Made by a program: the position numbers and the translations under genes. 64,000 nt of DNA from Paraspadella gotoi (Eukaryota; Chaetognatha), in contig CM119264.1 of the NCBI GenBank assembly GCA_051294375.1, forward strand, positions 10,515,832-10,579,831, read 5' to 3'. Every line of letters starts with the position of its first letter. Position 1 is the stretch's first letter. The notes beneath the pieces are model-generated. The model did not search any database. It was not told the DNA's origin and was given only the letters and a program-made list of their open reading frames with translations. Positions 44,935 through 54,946 of the stretch are shown piece after piece.

Positions 44935-46065
44935 ACTCATACACGCATTTGTTTGTTTTTATTTACGATGAATGATTCATCGCGTCAATGAATGACTATC
45001 ATCGCATCAATGAATGACTATCATCATGCTTGATCCTTTATGCTTTTAAAGATTTTTTTTAAGTGTCTTCTCAAAACACCTTGAAATTGCTTTCGTAAAT
45101 TCCCAAGGCATTAAAGCGGATTGTACGAATTTTTTTTATTGCTAAAATATTTTTTAAAAAGGAAAAATAACAAAAAAAAAAAAAAAAAAACACACACCAA
45201 AAAAACAAAACAAGACGTGTACGAAGCACAAACGATAAAAAAAACCACAATGGTGCAACCGTAATCGAATTTAGGCCAACGAATCCGAAAAAAAAAAAAC
45301 ATGAGGAATTGAATTTGGAATTGATGTTTGCCCTTATGTTTCGGATCCATCCGGGGTTTATTTTCGGTCTTAATTTAGTTTGCTTCGCTTTTCCTTCCCC
45401 CGTCAAAGCGACATCTATCGGGACAAAGGAGAACCGACATTAATCGTCGCGAAAACGGAGACGACCGACAGACGATTGGAAGCGATCGCCGCCGGCGAGG
45501 GATTTTCCTTGGATGCTCCAGTTGTTGTTGTTGTTATTGCTTTTTGCCGATCTGCCAGCGAGGGGATAAGGACGAGCTGGACTCAGGAGGGTGCATATGT
45601 GCAAGTCTCGGTATTCGTCAGGTGCAATCGGGTCGTGGCAGGTGACGTCAATGACCGTCATTCGGTGCCCAACTGGACGACGGGCGTCAATCTCTTTAAT
45701 TAGTGTTTCAGTCAAAAGCAGAGACTGGGTAATTCGGGAAGGTGGTGGTCACAACAAAAGCGCTCGAAGAATCTGGCTCCAACTTAGAGGGCAAAGTCCG
45801 TCGGCGCCAACAGAGATTAACGCCGCCCTGCCCTTGATTTGACTCCCGCATTTGAAAAGAAACATTAGAAAAAATTCGCAAAAGTTAAAAAAAAAAAAAG
45901 AATGAAAATAAATTGTGAAAGGACCGTTTAAACGAGAACCAAACAAATGTAAACAGACGAAAACGTCTTATTCGCTGAGTTTCGCTCTTTTTTTTAAACT
46001 TTCCATTAATCTATTTTCGAATGTTTTTTTTTTTCGTACTTTTTACTTTCATTTAAATTATTTTT

Positions 46066-46101
<36 letters not shown>

Positions 46102-47511
46102 TTCTTCTTCTTTCTTTCTTTTCTTTTTTTTCTTTTTTCTTTCTTTCTTTTCTTCTTTCTTCTTTCTTTCTTTCTTTCTTTTTTCTGTCTTTCTTTTCCT
46201 TTTTTTAAAACTTTTTTCTTTTTTACTTTATTAGTTTTTTTTTTATGTTTTTTATTTTCTTTCCCTCATTCCTACCTTTTTTCTTACGACTAGGTACTGA
46301 ATGGAGCCAAGCTGCAATCTAATAAAATCGCTCATTTTTCTTTCCTCTCTTTCTTTTTCCACGTCTTTTCTTTCTTTTCCTTTCCTGCCTCCCGTCCCTC
46401 TAGAGGGTTAAATCCGAACGAGTGAAATATCAGGGTGAGAAATTCAAGCGAGTGAAATTCATGAGGCTGAATGTTTCCACCCCGACTCACAAAAGGGAAG
46501 AGAACCGTGACAGATTTATAGAGAGGAGGGATCGACGGCGGTGGTGACTGGGGAGGGTGTGGGCGTGGAACCAAGGTCGGGGACCGGAGACGCAACGGAC
46601 GAAAGGAATTGTGGAACCGGAAATGACGCCGGCGCCGGGAACGGATGACGACTCTAAACCTTTTCGCCGCGAAAATCGATCGCGTACAACGTCCTCGCAT
46701 TTCTCAAAATTGCGACGACAAAATGGCGTCTCTTTGAATGGCGACCACACGACGAATGACGCCGGAGGGGAAACGTCATTGCGACGTTGTATGACTCGGA
46801 TTCGCGATCTTATCCGCGACCTCAACGAAAATTCGCCTCCAAGGTTGGGCAAATCAACCGCGATTCTGTTTTGACGTTTATGACGTCCCTCTCGAAAACG
46901 TATATATATATAATTATATATCCTGTGACATCTTTCGTGACTACGACCGCGTCCTTCTCTTCGACGCTCTTCTCTTAGACGTCATCTGCGTCATCGTCTG
47001 CTTCCTCGATTACGATGGACGTCTGCTCGTCTCTCCTTAATGGAGATTCAATTTTTATTATATCAGAGGATTAGTGGGGGAGATTTGGGCAGGCGTCTCA
47101 AGGTAGGGATAGTAGGAGAACGAATGGGAAGATTTGCGACCAATTTTATCTGATTAGTTTTAATCCGGATTTTTCATTTTAGAAATATAAAGAAAGTCAA
47201 TAAACTATGAAACATAAGCTTTATTAAAACAAATTTTTGAGCAATTTTTTTTTTGTTGGTAAAAGACATATTTTGAAAAGAAACATGCGAAGAAAAAACT
47301 CACCTATGAGCGAAACGAAGAGAAGAATCGGAATGAGGAATTTGACGAAAACTCGTTTGTTGTCGTCCAACATTTGGAACATCTCGTACAGCATGACGTC
47401 AGATGAGGCGAGGACGCAAACCGTCAGGTTCCAAGTCGTTTCGTTCCATTCCGTCGTCGGCGTCGACGTCGCCCCGATAGGCGTGGCCACGGTCGAAGGC
47501 GGCGGCGCCAT
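27462..47511 (-). CDS. Class A (rhodopsin-family) G protein-coupled receptor
   Basis: Minus-strand exons in transcription order: 47304-47511, 42239-42424, 41959-42056, 40746-40909, 39885-39945, 38843-38965, 37590-37801, 28029-28317, 27920-27956, 27752-27852, 27462-27668. They give about 561 residues. TM1 spans the first junction. TM2 has SLAAADFF, TM3 starts after the conserved Cys (ALCK) and ends with ERY (154-156), TM4 is in exon 4, TM5 in exon 7, and TM6-TM7 in exon 11 with NPIFY (541-545). The N-terminus has two N-glycosylation sequons near residues 23-30. Extracellular loop 2 is long, Gly/Asp-repeat and Cys-rich. Intracellular loop 3 is about 185 residues with a Gln tract. TM6 reads TFTP where CWxP is usual. 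The donor of exon 8 is ambiguous (28029 or 28053; both keep frame). An in-frame stop precedes the ATG. The ligand is unknown; a peptide or amine receptor is possible. Confidence 0.88.
28318..30290. other. GPCR intron 7, left part: no gene seen
   Basis: Includes a GC-rich patch at about 28970-29120 and mixed AT-rich sequence. A GAGA-type simple repeat occurs at 30171-30215. No exon or RNA gene is recognisable. Confidence 0.5.
30296..30728 (-). repeat. LTR (3' LTR in element orientation)
   Basis: 433 bp, TGTCAGAGAG to TCTCTACA. It differs from the partner LTR by about one substitution and two single-base indels. Confidence 0.88.
32040..32090 (-). repeat. 51-nt poly(T) (poly(A) on the minus strand) inside the LTR element
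   Basis: A pure T run abuts a GC-rich 350-bp block (32091-32450). On the minus strand this reads as GC-rich sequence followed by a poly(A) tail, as in a nested retroposed cDNA. The parent is not recognised. Confidence 0.6.
33263..33695 (-). repeat. LTR (5' LTR in element orientation)
   Basis: 433 bp, nearly identical to 30296-30728. On the minus strand it holds a TATA-like TTTTTATAG near its start side. Confidence 0.88.
34449..34556 (+). repeat. (GA)n microsatellite cluster
   Basis: GAGAGA runs broken by a few single-base changes. Confidence 0.95.
35695..35772 (-). mobile_element. tRNA-derived SINE-like head
   Basis: On the minus strand an A-box word, TGGCTCATTG (complement of 35749-35758), is followed about 45 nt later by a B-box word, GGTTCAATCTC (complement of 35704-35714). 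The spacing fits an internal RNA polymerase III promoter. No functional tRNA folds from it by eye, so a SINE fragment is the best reading. Confidence 0.45.
36205..36554 (+). repeat. Five perfect tandem copies of a 70-bp unit
   Basis: The unit starts TAGTGGTTACAGGTGGGTAG and repeats at 36205, 36275, 36345, 36415 and 36485 with no differences seen. The array ends at CAGAGTG before a C-run. It lies in GPCR intron 7. Perfect identity implies recent expansion or gene conversion. Confidence 0.97.
36555..37589. other. GPCR intron 7, right part: no gene seen
   Basis: AT-rich sequence with purine-rich patches. Nothing coding or structured stands out. Confidence 0.5.
38223..38300 (+). repeat. G-rich tract with G-quadruplex motif
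   Basis: Runs of three to seven G separated by short A/G spacers (for example GGGAAAGGGGGAAGAGGGGG, continuing) meet the four-run G-quadruplex pattern on the plus strand, the template strand for the GPCR. Confidence 0.7.
39520..39765 (+). repeat. (TTTC)n low-complexity tract
   Basis: Imperfect CTTT/TTTC repeats in the GPCR intron between exons 5 and 4. The long open frames here read only Phe/Leu/Ser. Confidence 0.9.
40887..41006. repeat. 67-bp tandem duplication covering a GPCR 3' splice site
   Basis: The block around the acceptor of the TM4 exon (acceptor boundary 40909/40910) is repeated with period 67, starting at 40954. The second copy carries an equivalent acceptor at 40976/40977. Using the outer acceptor would read CAA TAG at once and shift the frame. 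Confidence 0.85.
41339..41374 (+). repeat. (GCC)n trinucleotide repeat
   Basis: About 12 GCC units in the GPCR intron. Confidence 0.9.
41640..41945 (+). repeat. GTC/GTT trinucleotide-rich tract
   Basis: Degenerate CGT/TCG triplets (GTCGTCGTC, GTTGTTGTC) run up to the 3' side of GPCR exon 3. Similar tracts recur at 42640-42660, 53740-53765 and, as GAC, at 54985-55005 and 58540-58810. Confidence 0.75.
42575..42611. other. 37-nt nested hairpin
   Basis: ATCAAGCC pairs with GGCTTGAT and inside it ACCGGC pairs with GCCGGT around an AAA loop. It stands at the start of a segment that continues into CGTCGTC repeats, like the hairpin starts at 4411 and 11217. Confidence 0.5.
43461..43712. repeat. Inverted repeat with GA-rich loop
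   Basis: A roughly 38-bp arm (TTTGACAATCAATATTTTGT, continuing to 43500) is matched in reverse complement at 43675-43712. The intervening 170 bp is GA-rich. The hammerhead-like core follows directly. Confidence 0.75.
43715..43752 (+). ncRNA. Hammerhead-ribozyme-like core (possibly decayed)
   Basis: CTGATGA (43715-43721), an extra A, a stem GGCTCT/AGAGCC and then GAAAC (43742-43746) reproduce the conserved core and stem II order of a hammerhead. ACATGTT follows and could form a 2-bp stem III with a GTT cleavage triplet. Stem I pairing is weak by eye, so activity is doubtful. Confidence 0.35.
44640..44932 (+). repeat. CT microsatellites each preceded by CTGTCCAGC
   Basis: CTGTCCAGC directly precedes CT repeats at about 44670, 44884 and 43267. 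The sequence between (CTAAAAACTTT and TTTACATCCGAGATTTTCGT) also recurs at 43758-43830, so these are copies of one dispersed repeat with an internal microsatellite. Confidence 0.6.
46062..46200 (+). repeat. (TTTC)n low-complexity tract
   Basis: TTTC and TTTTC repeats. The tract marks the left edge of the region duplicated at 49226-51622. Confidence 0.9.
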
Positions 47512-48667
47512 CGTTCGGAGCGGCGCCGCGGCCAGAGGCGCCTTACGTCATATCGAGATCGTTGAAGACGATAAACGTACGATCGAAGTGAGAGATGACG
47601 ACGACGAAGAAGAAGATCAGGGGAGATCGGGAGAAGACGATGAACGACGAGGAAAACGATATGAGAGAGAGAGCAGAGAGAGAGATGAGAGAGAGAGAAT
47701 GAGAGAGCAGAGACTGCAGAGATGAGAGAGAGGAGAGAGAGACGAGAGAGAGAGAAAGAGAGAGAGAGAGCTTTCTCGGCTTTCTACCAAGATAAACCTT
47801 CTCCTTTAATTGGCCGGAACAGAGAGATTGTTTTGCCCGGAGGCAGAGGCTTCCTTCCTTCCTTTTTTTTGGTTTATTTTATTTTTTTTAAGGTCGAAGA
47901 GGCGAGAGAGAAAATTGGCCTGCCTTTCTTTGCTTTATTTCTCTCTCTTCTCGTTTTCTCTCCAGTTTCGTTGTCCAGATGGGTTCTGCCCACCTCCGTT
48001 TCGCGGATTATTGTCTCGGTCTTGGGGCATCTTCCCGTCGCCGTGAGAGGGGTTCGGGTCTGGGTGCCTGATTAAGCCGCGTTGGAAGATACGTTTTTTT
48101 TTATTTTTGGAAGCTGCTCTCGATCGAAGACTTTAGGGCGTTAACTGATCGAATGAAAGTAATTTTTATGTGGGAGCGCTATTCTGATTGCAATATAAGA
48201 GTCAAATCAAGCATAAAAAATAACCTTTAATGGAATTAAATTTGATCATATTAGCTCTAAAGAATTTTATTTAACTCATTTTTGGTTTAATAATATTTAT
48301 TTTAGAAAGGCGGTCCACTTTTTTTAGAAAGAGCGTTCCATTTTTTTGCTTTCGACGCTAAACGATCTGCAAACAATCAGCTTAGTTAATCTCACGTCTC
48401 ACTTCTCTTGTTCAGTATTTTTCGGAGGCATTTTTGCTCATATCGGTTTAAAGTTCCCTTGGTTTTATTTTTATGCTTTACAAACATCACCTAGTTGTCG
48501 CTGGTGGTAGGGTATTAGGCTTACATTTTCTTGATTTTTCTTTATCATGAATTCTTTCCTCTCTCGTCAGTCATTTTCGCCTATTTTTGACTCTCTTCTC
48601 TCTCTCTCTCATCTTCGTCTCTCTCTCTCTCTCTCCTTCTCTCTCTCTCTCTTTTTGCAGAGCTTGT
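47512..48667. other. Upstream region of the GPCR gene: simple repeats
   Basis: GA and CT microsatellites (47660-47770, 48597-48655) and T-rich sequence. An in-frame stop lies just upstream of the receptor ATG on the minus strand. The promoter is not recognisable. Confidence 0.45.
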
Positions 48668-49200
48668 TTAAGAAAAAATCACCCTCAACAACTTGAATTT
48701 ATACAAAATTTAAAAATAAATTTAAGTTCTTATGAATGATAATAAGTAGCATAAAGTTTATTAAATGCCGGAAATCCCATCTTAGGCCAGCATGGATTTT
48801 TGAAAATGATAGTACTCTACCCGCAAAGCTGAACATGATTATGCATTTTTTTGTAAAAGATTAAAAATTTTTAAAATATTTCACGCCATAATCCGAGGAA
48901 TAGCTGGATATCTGGATGGCCCTAGATCCCTAAATAATATTATTAAGTTATTGAAGCATAAGATAAATGACAGGTCTATGATTCTGTTTTTAAGTTTTTA
49001 AAATAAAAGGTCGATTTCCCATTATATATATATAATATATAATCCCTATATAAATTTTAAAAATCTTTTTTATAGAGCGTCGTCTGGAATTAAAAGTTAT
49101 AAAGTGCTCGCGTTTTTGTTATTTTTCTTTTTCTTTTTTTTCTTGCGCAGTCAGGGAGTGTACACTGTACAGTGAACACCTGTACAGTTGTTTATTAAGA
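48668..49200 (+). repeat. Partial copy of the inverted-repeat element arm, cut by a gap
   Basis: Matches 52352-52893 in the same orientation and 51720-52270 in reverse, with scattered indels. It is cut off at the N run. Confidence 0.75.
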
Positions 49201-49225
49201 NNNNNNNNNNNNNNNNNNNNNNNNN
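49201..49225. other. Assembly gap (25 N)
   Basis: Unknown bases joining two overlapping versions of the same region. Confidence 1.
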
Positions 49226-50923
49226 TTTCTCCTCCTCTTTCTGTTCTTTTTTCTGTCTTTCTTTCCTTTTTTTAAACCTTTTTTCTTTTTTACTTTATTG
49301 TTTTTTTTTTATGTTTTTTTATTTCTTTTCCCTCATTCCTACCTCTATTTTCTACGACTAGTACTGAATTGGCAGCCAAGCTGCAATACTAAATAAATAT
49401 CGCTCATTTTTCTTTCCTCTTCCTTTCTTCCTTTGTCCATCGTCTTTTTTCTTTTCTTTCCTTTTCCTGCCTCCCGTCTCCTCTAGAGGGTTAAAATCCG
49501 AACGAGTTGAAATTATTCAGGTAGAATAAGATCGTCAGCGAGTGAAATTCATGAGGCCTGCAATGTTAATTCCACCCCGAACTTCACAAAAGGAGAAGAA
49601 ACCTTGACAATTTATAGGGTTTGGGATCGACGAGCGGTGGTGACTGGGCGAGGGGTGGGCGTTGGAACCAAGGTCGGGACCGGGAGACGCAACGCCGACG
49701 AAAGGAATTGTGGAACCCGCGGAAAATGGACGCCCGGCGCGGGAAACGGATGACGACTCTAACCTTTTTCGCCGCGAAAATCGAAGAAATGACGTACAAC
49801 GTCCTCGCATTTTCTCAAAAAATGCGACGAACAAAATGTGCGTCTCTTTGAATGCGCGACCACCACGCACGAATGACGCCGCGAGGGGAAACGTCATTGC
49901 GACGTTGTTATGCGACTCGGATTCGCGATTCTTATCCGCGACCTCAACGAAATTCGCCTCCAAGGGTGGCAAATCAACCGCGATTACATGTTTTGGACGT
50001 TTATGACGGTCCCTCTCGAAACGTATATATATATATATATACCTGTGACATCTTTCGTCCTGACTTACTACCGCGTCCTTCTCTTCGACGCTCTTCTTCT
50101 TAGACGTCATCTTGCGTCATCGCTCTGCTTCCTCGGATTACGATGAGCGTCTTGCTTCGTCTCTCCTTAATGGGAGAAATTCAATTTTTTATTATATCAG
50201 AGGAATTAGTTGGGGGAGATTTGGGCAGGCGTCTTCAAGGGTAGCGCATAGTAGGAGAACGAATGGGAAAGATTTGCGACCCAACTTTTTATTCTGATTA
50301 GTTAATTCCGGATTTTTCATTTTTAGAAATATAAAATGAAAGTTCAATAAAACTATGAAACATTACAGTTTATTTAAAACAAATTTTTTGAGCAATTTTT
50401 TTTTTGTTGTAAAAAGACATATTATTTTGAAAGAAACATGCGAAGAAAAACTCACCTATGCAGCCGAAACGAAGCAGAAGAATCGCGAATTGAGGAATTT
50501 GACGAAAACTCGTCGTTTGTGCCTCGATCCAACATTTTGGAACATTTCGTACAGCATTGACGTCAGATGCAGGCGAAGACGCAAAAACCGTCAGGTTTCC
50601 AAGTCGTTTTCGTTTCCATTCCGTCGTCGGCGTCGATCGTCGCCCCGATAGGCGTTGGCCAGCGTTCGAAGGTCGGCGGCGCCATTCGTTCGGAGCGGCG
50701 CACGCGGCGCAGGGCGCCTGACGTCATCGAGATCGTTGAAGACGATAACTGTACGATCGGAAGTGAGATGATGACGACGACGAAGAAGGAAGAGTCAGGG
50801 GAGAATCGGAGAAGCACGATGAACGACGAGGAAAAAACGATATGAGAGAGAGCAGAGAGATAGAGAGAGAGAGAGAAAGGGAGACGAGAGACTGGCAGAG
50901 AGAGTGAGACGACGGAGAGAGGA

Positions 50924-50957
<34 letters not shown>

Positions 50958-51622
50958 TACTAACGGGCTTCTCAAGATAAAACCTTCTCCCTTTAATTGC
51001 GCCGGAACAGCGAGAGATTGTTTTGCCCGGAGGCCAGAGGCTTCCTTCCTTCCTTTTTTTATGGTTTATTTTATTTTTTTTAAGGTCGAAGAGGCTGAAG
51101 AGAGAAAAATTGGCCTTGCCTTTTCTATTGCTTTATTTCTCTCTCTTCTCAGTTTTCTCTCCAGTTTTCGTTGTCCAGATGGGTCTTTGCCCACCGTCCG
51201 GTTTCGCGGATTATTGTCTCGGTCTTGCGGGCATCTTTCCCGTCGCCGGTGAGAGTGGTTCGGGTCTGGGCTTGCCTGTATTAAGCCGCGTTGGCAAGAT
51301 ACGTTTTTTCTTTATTTTTGAAGCTGGCCTCTCGATCGAAGACTGTTACGGGCGTTTAACTGATCGGAATGGAAGTAATTTGTTATGTGGGAGCGCTTAT
51401 TCTGGATTGCCAATAATAAGCAGTCAAAATCAAGCTATAAAAATAACCTTTAATGGAATTAAATATTGATCATATTATGCGCTTAAAGAATTATTATTTA
51501 AACTCATTTTGTTTATTAATATTATTTTAGAAAGGCGTTTCACTTTTTTTTTAGAAGGAAGCGTTCCATTTTTTAGTGCCTTCGACGCCTAAACGATACT
51601 GCCAAACAATCAGCTTAGGTTT
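49226..51622. repeat. Noisy second copy of 46170-48400, probable assembly duplication
   Basis: The same landmarks occur in the same order, but with frequent one- and two-base insertions, mostly making this copy longer. It includes GPCR exon 1 (about 50455-50690) with several frameshifts. The insertion-biased, uniform error pattern in coding and non-coding DNA looks like unpolished long-read sequence placed next to a gap rather than a decayed paralogue. Confidence 0.75.
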
Positions 51623-51634
51623 AATTCGTTTTAT

Positions 51635-52970
51635 GTTGCGCCAATAAAAAACGTTGGTTTCGGAAGAAAACTTATTCTTTTTAACAGTAAAAAAGTAAAA
51701 AAGTTACCGTTCGTTAATAAACAACTGTACAGTGTTCACTGTACAGTGTACACTCCTGTCAAAAAAATAAGCGACTTAATCCAAGCTATAAAAAGATTTA
51801 AAATTATAAGGTGATATATATTACTAAAAGAACGCTATTTAAACAAACAAAAACATACTTATATTTATAACTTTTAATGTCAGTACGTCTCTATATAAAA
51901 AGATTTTTAAACATTTATATAGGGATTATATATTATAAATAACTATATAATGCGGAAATCGACCCTTTTATTTAAAAACTTCAATAAACAGAATCATAGA
52001 CCTAGTTCATTTATTCTTATGCTTCCCAATAACTTTAATAATAGTTATTTAGGATCTAGGGCCATCAGATATCCAGCTATCCCTCGGGATATTGGCGTTG
52101 AAATTTTTAAATTTTAATCTTTTACAAAAAATGCAATATGGTTCAGCTTTTGCGGTAGGTAGTTCATTTTCCAAAAAATCAGTTGCTCCTAAAGGCGATT
52201 TTCCGATTTTAATAAAGCTTTTTATGCTAAACTTATTATCATTCTAAACTTAAATTTATTTTTAAATTTGTTACCTCCAAATTCGCAAGTTGTGTGTGGT
52301 GATTTGTATTCCTTTTCTTTTTCCTCCCTCCCCTCAATGTGTGATGGAGAGCATAAAATCACTCCCAACAACTTGATTTATATACAAAATTTAAAAATAA
52401 ATTTAAGTTTTATGAATGATAATAGTTAGGCATAAAGTTTATAAAATCGGAAATACCATCTTAGGAGCACTGATTTTTGGAAAATGATAGTACTCTACCC
52501 GCAAGCTGAACATGATCTTGCATTTTTTTGGTTAAAGAGATTAAAAATTTTTTAAAAATTTTTCACGCCATATCCCGGGATAGGACTGGATATCTGGATG
52601 GCCCTAGATCCCTAAATAATATTATTAGAAGTTATTTGAAGCATAAGATAAATGAACAGGTCCTATGATTTCTTGTTTTTTAAGTTTTTAAATAAAAGTC
52701 GACTTTTCCCATTATATTAAATAATGATAGTCAATCCCTATATAAATTCTTAAAAATCTTTTTTATAGAGCGTCTGGAATATTAAAAGTTATAGAAGTGT
52801 CGGTTTTTGTTTTTTTTTTTTCTTTTTCTTTGCACAGTCAGGAGTCGTGTAACACTTGTACAGTGAACACCTGTACAGTTGTTTATTTAAGACGGTAACC
52901 TTTTTTACTCTTTTACTGTTAAAAAAGAAGTATATTTTCTTCCGGAAAACCAACGTTTTTATTGCGCAAC
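51635..52970. mobile_element. Large inverted-repeat (foldback-like) element
   Basis: Left arm (51635 to about 52270) starts GTTGCGCCAATAAAAAACG. Right arm (about 52352-52970) ends in the reverse complement, with near-continuous pairing over about 600 bp and a spacer of about 80 bp. Each arm carries CTGTACAGTG-type palindromic words. No transposase frame is present. It lies in the noisy part of the assembly, so boundaries and the target-site duplication are uncertain. Confidence 0.6.
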
Positions 52971-53123
52971 AAGCGCGATTAACAGTGAGGAAAATAGAAA
53001 AGAAAAACAAAGAAAAGAAATACAAAGCCGGCAAAAAAAGGAAGATAACAAAAAACCAAAAACAACGAGGAGAAAAATGAGAAAAAAAAGAAGAAAAATC
53101 AAACAAAAAAAAATTTATTATAA

Positions 53124-53193
53124 ATGAAATTGGTACAACCAATATAAAAATTATCCATTCATTTAATAAATAAGCTATCTTGTCCCTGACTTT
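53124..53193 (+). repeat. Second copy of the 70-bp block found at 8217-8286
   Basis: Nearly identical to the 3' untranslated segment of the zinc-finger gene, including the AATAAA-like word. Flanks differ. Confidence 0.7.
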
Positions 53194-53582
53194 GGACAGG
53201 CTTTGGTGGTTTAAGGCCTCCATCACACTTACAAGATAATAACATAGCAGGTTTCTGCAAGCTTTCAATCAAGACTCTCTCACAGTCTTATTTATTCACT
53301 CCCAGTGAACCTGGCTTCCCTATCAATGAAGTGGTATAATATTTCAAAGAATGTTTCAATTGTATGAAAAGACCACTCCCTTAAGTATTAGATCGGGGAA
53401 TACTATATTGTACTCCGCACTAGCATCAAAATACAAGGAGCTGAATTTTATGAAATGAAAGGATGCACATACTGGAGACTTCAATAACTTACGATCCGAC
53501 AATACTTCCATCCAATTATAACGTTTTTATTTTTATCTTAAAACATTCATAATAGTTTTTAATACAATTTTTCTCACCCACT

Positions 53583-53898
53583 TACTCTTGTGCCAATTTG
53601 GAAAACAAATGCAAAAATTCTCCGTCGTTTTTTCGTTGTTGCTATCTTTATGTTTTGGTGGCTGCGTCAACGGATTCGTCCTGCATATTTTTTTATCGCG
53701 TCGCTCGATTCTGGAGAACGTCGTAAATCTTGACGCGCGTCGTCGTCGTCGTTGTCGTCGTTGTTACGGTTCCGTCGTTTAACGAGGGATTTAACACATT
53801 TACCGCTAAAAAAAAATCGAATTTGAAAAACCTTTTTTCCTGATTGGTTAGATGGGGTTCCACGCGGAAAAATATAATCTCTACTAATATTGTATATA
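53583..53898 (+). repeat. First of two near-identical 316-bp copies around a 10-N gap
   Basis: Repeated at 53956-54271 with a single A-run length difference. This most likely reflects an unmerged contig overlap. Confidence 0.9.
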
Positions 53899-53945
53899 AT
53901 TGACTAAAGAGTAGAGTGGAGCACTGGGCAACATAAATTTTATTT

Positions 53946-53955
53946 NNNNNNNNNN
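53946..53955. other. Assembly gap (10 N)
   Basis: Short N run between the duplicated ends. Confidence 1.
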
Positions 53956-54271
53956 TACTCTTGTGCCAATTTGGAAAACAAATGCAAAAATTCTCCGTCG
54001 TTTTTTCGTTGTTGCTATCTTTATGTTTTGGTGGCTGCGTCAACGGATTCGTCCTGCATATTTTTTTATCGCGTCGCTCGATTCTGGAGAACGTCGTAAA
54101 TCTTGACGCGCGTCGTCGTCGTCGTTGTCGTCGTTGTTACGGTTCCGTCGTTTAACGAGGGATTTAACACATTTACCGCTAAAAAAAAAATCGAATTTGA
54201 AAAACCTTTTTTCCTGATTGGTTAGATGGGGTTCCACGCGGAAAAATATAATCTCTACTAATATTGTATAT
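53956..54271 (+). repeat. Second of two near-identical copies around a 10-N gap
   Basis: See 53583-53898. It is truncated by the next gap. Confidence 0.9.
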
Positions 54272-54946
54272 NNNNNNNNNNNNNNNNNNNNNNNNNNNNN
54301 NNNNNNNNNNNNNNNNNNNNNNNNNNNNNNNNNNNNNNNNNNNNNNNNNNNNNNNNNNNNNNNNNNNNNNNNNNNNNNNNNNNNNNNNNNNNNNNNNNNN
54401 NNNNNNNNNNNNNNNNNNNNNNNNNNNNNNNNNNNNNNNNNNNNNNNNNNNNNNNNNNNNNNNNNNNNNNNNNNNNNNNNNNNNNNNNNNNNNNNNNNNN
54501 NNNNNNNNNNNNNNNNNNNNNNNNNNNNNNNNNNNNNNNNNNNNNNNNNNNNNNNNNNNNNNNNNNNNNNNNNNNNNNNNNNNNNNNNNNNNNNNNNNNN
54601 NNNNNNNNNNNNNNNNNNNNNNNNNNNNNNNNNNNNNNNNNNNNNNNNNNNNNNNNNNNNNNNNNNNNNNNNNNNNNNNNNNNNNNNNNNNNNNNNNNNN
54701 NNNNNNNNNNNNNNNNNNNNNNNNNNNNNNNNNNNNNNNNNNNNNNNNNNNNNNNNNNNNNNNNNNNNNNNNNNNNNNNNNNNNNNNNNNNNNNNNNNNN
54801 NNNNNNNNNNNNNNNNNNNNNNNNNNNNNNNNNNNNNNNNNNNNNNNNNNNNNNNNNNNNNNNNNNNNNNNNNNNNNNNNNNNNNNNNNNNNNNNNNNNN
54901 NNNNNNNNNNNNNNNNNNNNNNNNNNNNNNNNNNNNNNNNNNNNNN
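54272..54946. other. Assembly gap (675 N)
   Basis: Unknown sequence. Open frames that cross it are meaningless. Confidence 1.

Larger units (their letters stand above)
42661..46060. other. GPCR intron 1, left part: repeats and unassigned sequence
   Basis: AT-rich with CT microsatellites (43282-43340, 44680-44725, 44894-44932), an inverted repeat pair (43461-43712) and the hammerhead-like core. An open frame at 45440-45715 (minus) is treated as a finding. No exon of the receptor is needed here because exons 1 and 2 join in phase. Confidence 0.5.

Noticed and set aside
50455-50690. Paralogous GPCR or processed pseudogene
   Set aside because: Similarity extends through non-coding flanks and the differences are insertion-biased everywhere, which fits a false duplication better than a paralogue.
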